Positions 25,560 through 33,661 of a DNA stretch of 64,000 bases are shown here, one piece after another. How positions within the stretch are numbered: the first letter of the stretch is position 1; every line of letters begins with the position of its first letter. The stretch is from contig BEHV01000004.1 in assembly GCA_002898315.1 (NCBI GenBank), forward strand, positions 1 through 64,000. The letters are read 5' to 3'. This stretch comes from a bacterium HR19. Its GTDB lineage: Bacteria; Calescibacteriota; Calescibacteriia; Calescibacteriales; Calescibacteriaceae. Both the position numbers and the translations under genes were made by a program. The notes below the pieces were generated by a model. The model had not been told where the DNA came from and made no database searches. It was given only the letters and a program-made list of their open reading frames with translations.

Positions 25560-26780
25560 TTATATCTCCTGAATATTTTCCTGTGAAATATGCAGATTAC
25601 GGAAAACTTGTGATGAACCCGGTTTCCAAATACACAGAGGTTCTGATTCAAAAGGGTCTTTTGTATATGCGTAAGCTCTTGACCTTGAACCACCACATAC
25701 TTCCCGGAACTCGCATACCTTGCATTTACCTTTTAAAAGCTCATAATTTCTCAAAGACCTCAAGATTTCCGAATTTCTGTAAATTTCAACTATACTTTTT
25801 TGACGAACTGAACCAGCTTTGAGAGGTAAAAATCCGGAAGGAAAAACATCTCCATTTTTTGAAATGAAAACAAATCCTCTGCCCGCATTAACGTTCATCG
25901 GAGTTCTCCTTCTCACCTTCCTGAAATTACCTTTATAGGCATAGAACATCAGCTTTTCTGAAAGATAAAAGTATAGGTCTCCAATCTTCATATGTTCTCT
26001 AAAATCTAAACCTTTCTCTGATAGAACTTCTCTTTGGATAAAAACTCTTTTGAAGTGATGACCTTCGGTGGTCTTTACCCATATATATTCACCGGCATCG
26101 TAGAGGAAATTCGCAATGTCTTCAAATTCCTGAGGGGTTATCTGAATATCTTGCTTCCCAAAAGCTCTGCCTACTTCAACAAGAAAAAAGACACTCCATG
26201 TCATGGCTCGGTTTTGTGCGACGAGAAAGAAAATCTCCGGCAACTTCTCAACATTGAACCTTGAGACAGTTGTGTTTATTTGAACTTTTATGCCAGATTT
26301 TACGAGCTTCTGCCATATCTCAAGGGTTCTTCTGAAAACTCCATCTACTCCCCTGAAAGAATCATGAGTTTGCTCATCTGGACCGTCAAGCGAAAGAGAG
26401 ACCGCTTTTATTCCCGCTTCTTTAAGCTTGAGTATAACATCATCTGTAAATAGAGGGGTGACAGAAGGAGAGATTGAGACGGGAAGGTTTTTTGAGACAG
26501 CGAACTTTATTATATCAAATATATCTTCTCTCTTGAAAGGGTCTCCACCGGTGAGAACGAGCAGAGGTCTGCCGAACTTTGAAATTTCTTCCAAAAGCTC
26601 CTCGCTCTCGTCATAAGAAAGCTCATCTTTTGCTCTGAAAGGGACCGCGCTCGCTCTGCAATGTTTGCAAGCAAGATCACACGCAAAAGTTGTTTCCCAT
26701 ATAACTATGAAAGGAGATACAGAAAAATCAACACGAGGAAACCTCACATGCTTTCTCTTACCGTTATCTTCTTCAAACAT
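25560..26780 (-). CDS. Radical SAM protein with SPASM domain (AhbD/TIGR04053-like)
   Basis: The enzyme should use S-adenosylmethionine and a 4Fe-4S cluster for radical chemistry. IWETTFACDLACKHCRA near 28-44 holds the CxxxCxxC cluster site, LVLTGGDPF near 75 the GGDP motif. The C-terminus has a seven-cysteine-like SPASM region (CKVCEFREVCGG then PLCIWKPG), as in haem-synthesis AhbD and the peptide-modifying enzymes. I chose the ATG at 26780; a GTG at 26783 precedes it. The next gene down (DUF1802) is 17 bases upstream on the same strand, and the MEMO gene is 2.5 kb downstream on the same strand. The substrate cannot be stated. Confidence 0.9.
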   Translation of the reverse strand: MFEEDNGKRKHVRFPRVDFSVSPFIVIWETTFACDLACKHCRASAVPFRAKDELSYDESEELLEEISKFGRPLLVLTGGDPFKREDIFDIIKFAVSKNLPVSISPSVTPLFTDDVILKLKEAGIKAVSLSLDGPDEQTHDSFRGVDGVFRRTLEIWQKLVKSGIKVQINTTVSRFNVEKLPEIFFLVAQNRAMTWSVFFLVEVGRAFGKQDIQITPQEFEDIANFLYDAGEYIWVKTTEGHHFKRVFIQREVLSEKGLDFREHMKIGDLYFYLSEKLMFYAYKGNFRKVRRRTPMNVNAGRGFVFISKNGDVFPSGFLPLKAGSVRQKSIVEIYRNSEILRSLRNYELLKGKCKVCEFREVCGGSRSRAYAYTKDPFESEPLCIWKPGSSQVFRNLHISQENIQEI

Positions 26781-26797
26781 CACAAAATTAACAAAAA

Positions 26798-27382
26798 TTA
26801 ATTTTCTCCTTCTTCAAGGATTGACTTTACCTCTGAAAAAATTTTTTGAAATTCCTCATCACTTATGACAGGCAAAGAGCCGGAAGTATCTACTGAAAAC
26901 TTTACATCTATCCATGATTTGCAACCTCCGTAATCAGGATCATTTTTGATTTCAAGAACTTTTGGCAATTTAAAAACTCTCACAACGAGCGCCCAGACCT
27001 CATCTTTTTGCCACCTGTGAAATCTCTCTTCAACAACTTCATTTTTCCATATGTGAAATCTATCAAGCTTTTCAAGCGTCTCTTTGTTCAAAACCTTTCT
27101 CGCAAGAACAACCTGAGCCCAATACTTTATTTTTATTACATCTTCTGAAAAATCTGGCGGGAAAAATTTTTTGAGAAGCTCTCTTTTTTCGTGAGTCAGA
27201 GTAGGAAAAAGAACAAAAAACCTTTCTCTTGGGACAAAGTCACCTTCATCTTCTATTATTCCTCCTTTTCGCAAGATAATAATTTGCTCTCCTCTTCCAA
27301 GTGCTTCAACAACGGAGTTCCACTCCTTAAAAGCCGAACCGATAACAACTCTCTCTCCAACCTGCAACTCTAAAGAACCCAT
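26798..27382 (-). CDS. DUF1802 family protein
   Basis: The 194-residue protein matches DUF1802 by its blocks: AFKEWNSVVEALGRGEQIII then LRKGGI near 18-41, FFVLFPTLTHEK near 55, FHIWKNE near 110 and DYGGCKSWIDV near 160. DUF1802 has no known function and occurs mostly in single copy in cyanobacteria, archaea and some other bacteria. No membrane segment or signal. It is 17 bases from the radical SAM gene and probably in the same transcript. No Shine-Dalgarno site upstream of the ATG. Confidence 0.85.
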   Translation of the reverse strand: MGSLELQVGERVVIGSAFKEWNSVVEALGRGEQIIILRKGGIIEDEGDFVPRERFFVLFPTLTHEKRELLKKFFPPDFSEDVIKIKYWAQVVLARKVLNKETLEKLDRFHIWKNEVVEERFHRWQKDEVWALVVRVFKLPKVLEIKNDPDYGGCKSWIDVKFSVDTSGSLPVISDEEFQKIFSEVKSILEEGEN

Positions 27383-27464
27383 ATCAGAAAAAATTTATTT
27401 CAGTATGAAAGCATCATGATTTATTCAGGTTTTCTTCGTTATTATTTTTGGATTGGGCGAGTTT

Positions 27465-28454
27465 TTAATGAGCATAGATAGCTTCACGAGAGTGAAATCC
27501 AGATTTTATAATTACTTCATCTATATTAGAAATTGTGACTGGCTCAACAGGAATAAGAATAACCTTTACCTCTACTTTTCCGTTGTTCAATTTTTCGTTA
27601 TAATTTGGAGTTTTTCCCGTAGCCAGAGCATAGGCGATTCTTGCTGCGGAGCGCGCAAGCGGTTCTATTGGTTTTAAAATATCTAAATTTTGCTCTCCTC
27701 TTACTATCATACGACAGTTTTCAAGGTCTGCATCTGCACCAGCTGTGAAAACTCCCTTTATACCCTCCTCCGCAAGCGCTCTTATAGCACCCCTTATAAG
27801 AGAAGAATTATTAGCCAGAACAACATTTATATCTCTGACCTTTTTCAGTATCTCCTTCATAGTCCGATACGATTCTGATTCATCCCAGTTTTCATGATAA
27901 AATATGCCCACAAGTTTCATCCCAGGATACTTATCTAATATGAGAAGATTGCCTGATGTTATCTGCTTAGCCACAGAGTGATTTTTTCCTCCAGCAAGTA
28001 TTACATATTTCCCCTTCCCGTCGGTAAATTTCACTGCTTCTCTTGCTTGAATAATTCCAACAAGCTTGCTGTCATGAGAGACATAAAAATCAACAGAAGC
28101 ATCATATATTATTCTATCATACGCTAAAATCTTCACACCTTTTGATTTTGCATACTCAATTTCTTGTGATATAGATGATGAATCAACAGGTTGTATAACG
28201 AGAACAGAAACCTTTTCTTCATCAATAGCTCTCTTTATGAGTTTTTTCTGCAAATCTACCGAATTATCTGCGGAAGCAAAAAAGACATCTAAACCTAACT
28301 TTTTTGCCTCGTCTAAAAAATATAACTTATCTTTTTTGTATCTCTGCTCCTTCTCGGTAGCAAGAATAAATGCAACTTTCAAATTCTGAGAAAATGATTC
28401 TCTCACAAAAAAAGAGAGAAAACAAAAAAGAACAGCAGAGAGTTTTTTCCACAT
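27465..28454 (-). CDS. Periplasmic sugar-binding protein, XylF/RbsB type
   Basis: A periplasmic-binding-protein fold (Peripla_BP_4) of the ribose/xylose class. From the ATG at 28454 it begins with a signal peptide ending around SFSQ, then LKVAFILATEKEQRYKKDK, DVFFASADNSVDLQKKLI, and AGGKNHSVAKQI in the middle. The closing lobe has FTAGADADLENCRMIVRGEQ. This pattern is closest to XylF. A TTG at 28463 is an alternative start; GGGGG is only two bases before the ATG, an odd spacing. The permease and ATPase (XylH/XylG) that such a protein needs are not next to it. It may be used for chemotaxis or sensing instead of import. Confidence 0.85.
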   Translation of the reverse strand: MWKKLSAVLFCFLSFFVRESFSQNLKVAFILATEKEQRYKKDKLYFLDEAKKLGLDVFFASADNSVDLQKKLIKRAIDEEKVSVLVIQPVDSSSISQEIEYAKSKGVKILAYDRIIYDASVDFYVSHDSKLVGIIQAREAVKFTDGKGKYVILAGGKNHSVAKQITSGNLLILDKYPGMKLVGIFYHENWDESESYRTMKEILKKVRDINVVLANNSSLIRGAIRALAEEGIKGVFTAGADADLENCRMIVRGEQNLDILKPIEPLARSAARIAYALATGKTPNYNEKLNNGKVEVKVILIPVEPVTISNIDEVIIKSGFHSREAIYAH

Positions 28455-28492
28455 AACCCCCAATAAAAAATATTAATTCGTTAAAAATAAGT

Positions 28493-28528
28493 GTGGGAAT
28501 AAAATCACTTAAAAGAAGTGGGAATAAA
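28493..28528 (-). promoter_or_regulatory. Two copies of GTGGGAATAAA, possible operator
   Basis: GTGGGAATAAA occurs at 28493-28503 and again at 28518-28528, 25 bases apart centre to centre (about two and a half helix turns). The pair lies upstream of the xylF-like start on the minus strand, between it and the end of nuoI. Spacing and position fit a dimer-binding regulator, but no regulator is encoded near. Confidence 0.35.
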
Positions 28529-28534
28529 TCTGAT

Positions 28535-29032
28535 TTATGATTGGTCTTCAAATAACTCTGGTTTTTTGGTCAGCTCATCTATTGTCAGAATAAATCTCTC
28601 GGGAGCGAATACCTCATAGACATCTGTCATCTGCAAAGCCCCTGTGGGACACGCTTCTACGCAATAGCCACAAAAAATACACTTCAAAATATCTATGTTG
28701 AAAACAACGGGATGCCTTACTTTTTCAGGATGCGGCTGAGATACTATAAATATTATATCTACGGGACACGCAGCTGCACAAAACTCACAAGCGACACACT
28801 TTTCTATATCAAGGTAATGCCTGCCCCTATAATCTTTCGGAAGCTCTTTTCTCTCCTCAGGATACCTTATCGTTACCTTTTTCTGAAAAATATGCTCCGA
28901 TGTCACTTTAAGTCCCCCGAGAACCCCTGCGTATAGCTTCTCTAAAAAACTCGGATTTCTCTCAACATTCTTGATTTTAACTCCTTCGGGAACTATAATG
29001 TTCTCATTCTTCTCTTCCAAAAGAGCCATCAT
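28535..29032 (-). CDS. nuoI: NADH-quinone oxidoreductase subunit I (NuoI-like)
   Basis: NuoI carries two 4Fe-4S clusters in the hydrophilic arm of complex I. After 45 residues with GGLKVTSEHIFQKKVTIRYPEE, typical for NuoI, come two CxxCxxCxxxCP motifs: CVACEFCAAACPVDI and CIFCGYCVEACPTGAL. Length 165 fits. I chose the ATG at 29032 because GAGGA lies eight bases upstream; the longer frame from 29059 has no such site. No other nuo gene is in the window. Confidence 0.9.
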   Translation of the reverse strand: MMALLEEKNENIIVPEGVKIKNVERNPSFLEKLYAGVLGGLKVTSEHIFQKKVTIRYPEERKELPKDYRGRHYLDIEKCVACEFCAAACPVDIIFIVSQPHPEKVRHPVVFNIDILKCIFCGYCVEACPTGALQMTDVYEVFAPERFILTIDELTKKPELFEDQS

Positions 29033-29162
29033 ATTAATCTTCCTCAAACAATAAAACATTTTATGAAAAACGGGATTTTTTCATCAGAAAAAAAGAGAAA
29101 AAATTTTTCGTCTTGGAAAAAACAAATTTTAAATCAGGTAATCTACCTTAAAATTTATTAGT

Positions 29163-30119
29163 ATGATGGAGATAAACACAAAATCTAAAACAGAACCCCT
29201 TATAAAGCTTGAAGGAATCGTAAAGTATTACGGAGATAGGCTAGCAGTAGATGGAATAAGCTTTGAAGTTGGTAAGGGAGAAATTCTCGGATTCCTCGGT
29301 CCCAACGGAGCAGGAAAAACCACAACGATGAGAATTATCACAGGATACATGCCACCAACAAGAGGGAAAGTAGAAGTTTGCGGAATTGATGTGCTTGAAA
29401 AACCCGTAGAAGCCAAAAAACACATAGGATACCTGCCCGAAAATCCCCCGGTATACTCCGAAATGACCGTCATCTCATACCTCAAATTCGTAGCAAAAAT
29501 CAAAAAAGTCCCCAAAAACAAAATAAAAGAAAGAATTGAGTTCGCAATAGAAAAATGCGGTCTCAAAGATGTTGTAAAAAGAATAATAGGAAATCTATCT
29601 CGTGGATACAGACAAAGAGTAGGAATAGCACAAGCTATAATTCATGACCCACAAGTGATGATATTTGATGAACCCACAGTAGGACTTGACCCCCAACAGG
29701 TAGTAGAGATAAGAAACCTCATAAAAGACATCTCAAAAGAAAAAACCGTCATACTTTCAACACATATTCTGAGCGAAGTGATGAAAATATGCAACAGAGT
29801 CATCATAATTTCAAACGGGAGATTGGTTTTCTCAGCATATCTTGATGAGCTTGAAAAAATTGAAGGAAAAAACAGAAGAACAAATTTAATTTTCTCTGAC
29901 AGGTCAAAAATGGAAAGAGCCAAAAGCATAATACAATCTAACGGTGTAGAGATTTCAGAAAACGAGAGAGCAATTTCTTTCATAGCAGATAGAGAGAAAA
30001 GAAATGAAATCATAGGAAAACTCCTCAAAGAAAATATCATTCCAGACGAGATAACAGATGAAAAACCATCACTTGAAGAGATATACCTGAAAGTTGTAGG
30101 GGGAGCACATCAGGAGTAG
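29163..30119 (+). CDS. ABC transporter ATP-binding protein, ABC-2 (GldA-like) class
   Basis: The 318-residue ATPase has Walker A GPNGAGKTT at 46-54, signature LSRGYRQRVGIAQA near 144, and Walker B MIFDEPTVGLDP near 165. The C-terminal 100 residues (about 220-318) follow the layout of ABC-2 efflux ATPases such as GldA or NosF. Such proteins pair with a membrane permease encoded next to them, but here the next gene is on the other strand, so the partner is elsewhere. A second ATG follows directly (ATGATG). Confidence 0.92.
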   Translation: MMEINTKSKTEPLIKLEGIVKYYGDRLAVDGISFEVGKGEILGFLGPNGAGKTTTMRIITGYMPPTRGKVEVCGIDVLEKPVEAKKHIGYLPENPPVYSEMTVISYLKFVAKIKKVPKNKIKERIEFAIEKCGLKDVVKRIIGNLSRGYRQRVGIAQAIIHDPQVMIFDEPTVGLDPQQVVEIRNLIKDISKEKTVILSTHILSEVMKICNRVIIISNGRLVFSAYLDELEKIEGKNRRTNLIFSDRSKMERAKSIIQSNGVEISENERAISFIADREKRNEIIGKLLKENIIPDEITDEKPSLEEIYLKVVGGAHQE

Positions 30120-30161
30120 ATAAAAAGATGGATTCATAAAAAACCTACTCAGCCAAATACA

Positions 30162-30899
30162 TCATGAAAAAAGGAATTCTTCAAGTATATTGTTGAATTC
30201 TTCTGGATTCTCCATATTGCTCAGGTGTCCAACACCCTTTATTAATCTGAACTCCTTTTCTTTATCTCTTGCCATACTTTTCACAACATCTGGGGGAGAA
30301 AGAACATCTTTTTCTCCACCTATACACAATAATCTTCCGGGAAAATCATCTATATATTTTTGATAATCTTGTCTTTCAGCCATAGCAAAGAGAGCTTTTT
30401 TCAGTCCGCTGAGGGAAGCAGTTTTAGCCATCTCTAAAACCTTTTCTTTCAGAAAGCTTTCCGGCGGAACCAGATTTGGCAGATAAAAAGAAATAACCGG
30501 TTCAACGCTTTTGAGTTTATCTATTTCCTCTATAAGCTTGAACCTTCTTTGCCTTGCTCCTTGTGTATCGGGAGAACTTTTTGTGTTCGCCAGAACGAGA
30601 AAATCAGGTCTTACAACTTTCCTTTTTATAACCTCCATAGCAATGTATCCGCCCATAGATAGCCCAACTATGCATATCTTCACTCCTTCTGATGTGTTTA
30701 AAATTATATCTTCTGCAAATTTCGCATAGTCAGAAAGAGAAGGGTTTTGAGGAATACTATCGTCAGATGCTCCCCCAAAACCCGGGAAATTTATAGCAAC
30801 ACATCTTACTTTCGGAGAAAAATACCTTATCTGTTCTTTCCACATATTTGAATTCAGAGGGAAGGCGTGAAAAAAGTAAATGACCAACTTTTCACCCAT
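30162..30899 (-). CDS. Alpha/beta-hydrolase fold protein
   Basis: A 245-residue soluble hydrolase of the alpha/beta fold. The nucleophile elbow is GLSMGG (Ser near 98), an early FHAFPLNSNMW holds the oxyanion His-x-Phe pattern, GGEKDVLSPPDVV near 195 supplies the Asp of the triad, and GVGHLSNMENPEEF near 222 holds the His. Members include carboxylesterases and the BioH/MenH type; a specific substrate cannot be read. The ORF converges with the ABC ATPase. Confidence 0.88.
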   Translation of the reverse strand: MGEKLVIYFFHAFPLNSNMWKEQIRYFSPKVRCVAINFPGFGGASDDSIPQNPSLSDYAKFAEDIILNTSEGVKICIVGLSMGGYIAMEVIKRKVVRPDFLVLANTKSSPDTQGARQRRFKLIEEIDKLKSVEPVISFYLPNLVPPESFLKEKVLEMAKTASLSGLKKALFAMAERQDYQKYIDDFPGRLLCIGGEKDVLSPPDVVKSMARDKEKEFRLIKGVGHLSNMENPEEFNNILEEFLFS

Positions 30900-30956
30900 A
30901 ATACAAAACTCTAAACCTTAAAAAATATTTTTGATAAATCTTTGAGAAATTTGGAA

Positions 30957-31460
30957 TTATAACTCCTCAGAGAACCTTTTGACCTCAAAGAAAATTTCAA
31001 CCTTTAATCCTTTTTCATCTCTTTGAAGCTTCAAGCTCTTTATATATACGAAAGAAGGAGATTTACTCAGATAATCTAAAAATGATACAAAATCAGCAAA
31101 ATTTGTATATAAAACGACACGAGATGAATATGAGTATGAGCAGATTTTATCTTGGCACTCTTCATTTCCTATCTCTTTTTCTTCTTTCTCTATCTCATCA
31201 AACCAATCGGTTATTTTGAAATCCTGAATGTTTTTCAACCTTGTTCTGAAAATCTTCAACTTTTCACCAACTTCTTCGGCAAACTTTCTTCTCTGCTTCA
31301 GTTCTTCATATTGATTTTGCAGTTCCTTCAACTTATGAGAAGAATCTGAATAATTTTCAAGTGCAGGAAAAATGAAAAATCTGATACATAGTATAGAATT
31401 CAGAAGAGTCAAAAGTATAAAGGTTCTTTTTGAATAAAAACTTTTTATATCGGCTCTCAT
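30957..31460 (-). CDS. PilO-like membrane protein
   Basis: A 167-residue protein: short cytoplasmic N-terminus, one membrane segment at about 12-34, a coiled coil at about 40-80 (LKELQNQYEELKQRRKFAEE), and a periplasmic C-terminal alpha/beta part ending YIKSLKLQRDEKGLKVEIFF. This is the plan of PilO of the type IV pilus alignment complex and of GspM in type II secretion. The sequence itself is poorly conserved, so the call rests mostly on architecture. No PilM, PilN or PilP gene is adjacent. It lies 57 bases from the hydrolase gene on the same strand. Confidence 0.5.
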   Translation of the reverse strand: MRADIKSFYSKRTFILLTLLNSILCIRFFIFPALENYSDSSHKLKELQNQYEELKQRRKFAEEVGEKLKIFRTRLKNIQDFKITDWFDEIEKEEKEIGNEECQDKICSYSYSSRVVLYTNFADFVSFLDYLSKSPSFVYIKSLKLQRDEKGLKVEIFFEVKRFSEEL

Positions 31461-31511
31461 AACAAGAAAATAAATTAATAAACATTCAAATCAATTACAA
31501 CATCAAATAAC

Positions 31512-32162
31512 TTACGAATCTTTTTTTATGTTTGAACTTTTAGATAAATTCAATTTTTCTCTCTGAAATCTGCTCATATATTCCACCCCACTAATAAGAG
31601 AGAAGATAAAGCATAGTATGAGAAAAACATCTCCGACAAAGCTTGCAGATATTCCAAAGTACTCGTCTTTTAGTATATAAGCTGATACGGAGATATTGCC
31701 GAAGAAAGTTTTAAGCTTTGCTGCTGACGAGCTTTTTATATGAATTCCATACATTTCAGCAATAGCACGCAGACCGAGAACGAAAATCTCTCTGACGATA
31801 ACAATAAGAGACGCTATAATAGGAACCTTCTGCAAATAAATAATAACAACAAGGACAGATATAAAAAGCACTTTATCTGCAACAGGGTCTAATATATCTC
31901 CTTCCGCTCTCAATTTTCCTTCAAAGCTCTCCTTTTTAAGATTTTTATCCTTCCTCCTCGATATAAAACCATCTACAAGGTCTGTTAATGCAAAAAAAAC
32001 ATAGAAAAAAAACACAACCTCTCTTTTGATGTCATATAGTAGCATGAGGGAGACGATAAATGCACCGAAAATCCTTGAATAGGTAAAAATGTTCTCAGCT
32101 CTCACAATTGCGACTTTACTTATTTCAATGGGAATTTTTATTTTCTCTGTTATCTTTTTCAA
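31512..32162 (-). CDS. pgsA: CDP-diacylglycerol-glycerol-3-phosphate phosphatidyltransferase
   Basis: PgsA makes phosphatidylglycerol phosphate from CDP-diacylglycerol in the cytoplasmic membrane. The motif D-x2-DG-x2-SR starts at Asp61 (DLVDGFISRR), where the family normally has AR. The second half, GDILDPVAD, starts at Gly88, 18 residues after the first half where 8-11 are usual. So the substrate loop carries an insertion of about ten residues (KDKNLKKESFEGKLRAE). Several membrane segments follow. It begins with TTG at 32162; no ATG is available before residue 40. CdsA, encoded at 201-1133, makes its substrate. Confidence 0.88.
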   Translation of the reverse strand: MKKITEKIKIPIEISKVAIVRAENIFTYSRIFGAFIVSLMLLYDIKREVVFFFYVFFALTDLVDGFISRRKDKNLKKESFEGKLRAEGDILDPVADKVLFISVLVVIIYLQKVPIIASLIVIVREIFVLGLRAIAEMYGIHIKSSSAAKLKTFFGNISVSAYILKDEYFGISASFVGDVFLILCFIFSLISGVEYMSRFQREKLNLSKSSNIKKDS

Positions 32163-32272
32163 AAAACTATCCCATAACCCTATTATTTTTGTCTGATAGT
32201 GAAATAAACCTTCTCAAATTTTCACAGGAAACGCTTACTCTCTCTACGGGAAATAACCCTTTTTAAGGCAGG

Positions 32273-33547
32273 TTATAAATTTTTCAGATCAAAAAAAGAA
32301 GTTGTTTCTGGCTCAACCTTAGAAGAACTTCTTCTTCCTCTTTTCTTTTTCTTTTTTGTAGCTTGTTCAATCATCCTCATAAGTTCCATCTCCTCTTTGC
32401 TTCTTCTTTTTCTTCTGACCTTGTCTTTAAGGGTATCTATTCTGAAGTTTTTGGCGTATTGAGCGAGTGCAGACCTTAGTTTCTGGAAAGCCCTCTTTTC
32501 AATTTGTCTTATTCTTTCTTTTGAAATTTTCAGCTCATCAGAGAGTTCCTTCAAAGTTTTGGGTTTCGGAACAAGGTATCTCTGCTGTATAACCTGTCTT
32601 TCCTGTGAAGTAAGGTTCAAGAAAGCATCATTCAATCTCTTATATATAAATTCTCTTGCGTTTTCAATCTCAACCCTGAAAAGAGGGTCATAGGTTTCGT
32701 CTGCTTTGAGTATATCTGCAAGCTTTAAGCTACCTTCATCATCTTGCGGACTATCAAGAGATATGTCTCTTGACCTTACTCTTGCATCCATGAACTTTAT
32801 TTTCTCTTCATCAACTCCTAGTCTTTCCGCTTGCATCTGAATATCTTCTTCACGCGTCTCATCTCTTATTTTGAATATATTCGCAAATATTCTTCTCTCA
32901 TCTTGTGTAGTACCGAGCTTAACGACAGAAAAATTAGAAAGTATATAGTTATGTATAAAAGCTTTTATCCAGTATGAAGCATAGGAGATGAATTTCACTC
33001 CCTTATTAGGATTAAATTTTCTTATAGCAAAAAGAAGCCCTATGACTCCTTCTGAAACAAGGTCTTCTATTGGAACACCCCAGTTTTTGTAGTCAAGAGC
33101 TATTTTTATGACAAATCTCATGTTTGCAAGAGCCAACTTCTTCGCCGCTTCTCTATCTTTATACTTTATAAATCTCATCGCCAATCTCTTCTCTTCCTCT
33201 GGCTTCAAAAGCGGATACTTTGAAATCTCTTTCAGAAGGTAAGAAAAAGGTGTTTTCACCGAACTGTCTATCTTCTCTTTGCTACCTGAATCAATTCTTT
33301 TTATACCCTCTGCGGACTTTCTTCTTGTTGAGAATATACCTTTTGAGAGGATGTTATCTATAAGAGCTTCAGCATAAGATACTCCATCATTACCCGATGA
33401 AGTTTCCTGCAAAGAACCACTATTATTCTGCTCATCTGATCTGCCAGCTTTACCTTCCTCCTCGGCTACTTTTTCCCCTTTTATTTTTTTCTTTTTTTCT
33501 TCTCCTTTTTTGCTTTTTTCTTTCTTCTGTTTTTCCTTTTTTATCAT
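32273..33547 (-). CDS. RNA polymerase sigma factor, RpoH-like group, with basic tails
   Basis: The core has region 2 (ALANMRFVIKIALDY, GVIGLLFAIRKFNPNKGVKF), a SYWIKAFIHNYIL block and NFSVVKLGTTQDERR, which resembles the VKLGTT/VKVATT segment of RpoH rather than RpoD. Region 4.2 is LKELSDELKISKERIRQIEK. Unlike RpoH (about 285 residues) it has a 90-residue Lys/Glu-rich N-terminal tail and a basic C-terminal tail (KDKVRRKRRSKEEMELM and KKKKKRGRRSS). I chose the ATG at 33547; a TTG at 33574 is in frame. The tails resemble those of some delta-proteobacterial alternative sigma factors. The target promoters are not known. Confidence 0.85.
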   Translation of the reverse strand: MIKKEKQKKEKSKKGEEKKKKIKGEKVAEEEGKAGRSDEQNNSGSLQETSSGNDGVSYAEALIDNILSKGIFSTRRKSAEGIKRIDSGSKEKIDSSVKTPFSYLLKEISKYPLLKPEEEKRLAMRFIKYKDREAAKKLALANMRFVIKIALDYKNWGVPIEDLVSEGVIGLLFAIRKFNPNKGVKFISYASYWIKAFIHNYILSNFSVVKLGTTQDERRIFANIFKIRDETREEDIQMQAERLGVDEEKIKFMDARVRSRDISLDSPQDDEGSLKLADILKADETYDPLFRVEIENAREFIYKRLNDAFLNLTSQERQVIQQRYLVPKPKTLKELSDELKISKERIRQIEKRAFQKLRSALAQYAKNFRIDTLKDKVRRKRRSKEEMELMRMIEQATKKKKKRGRRSSSKVEPETTSFFDLKNL

Positions 33548-33661
33548 AAAATTTGTAAAATTTGATAAAAACAAACAAAGTAAATATCAAAAAACACAAA
33601 ATAAGCAGAAAAACTTATTTTCTCCTACAATATCAAAACCTTTTAATTTTAATAATGTTAT

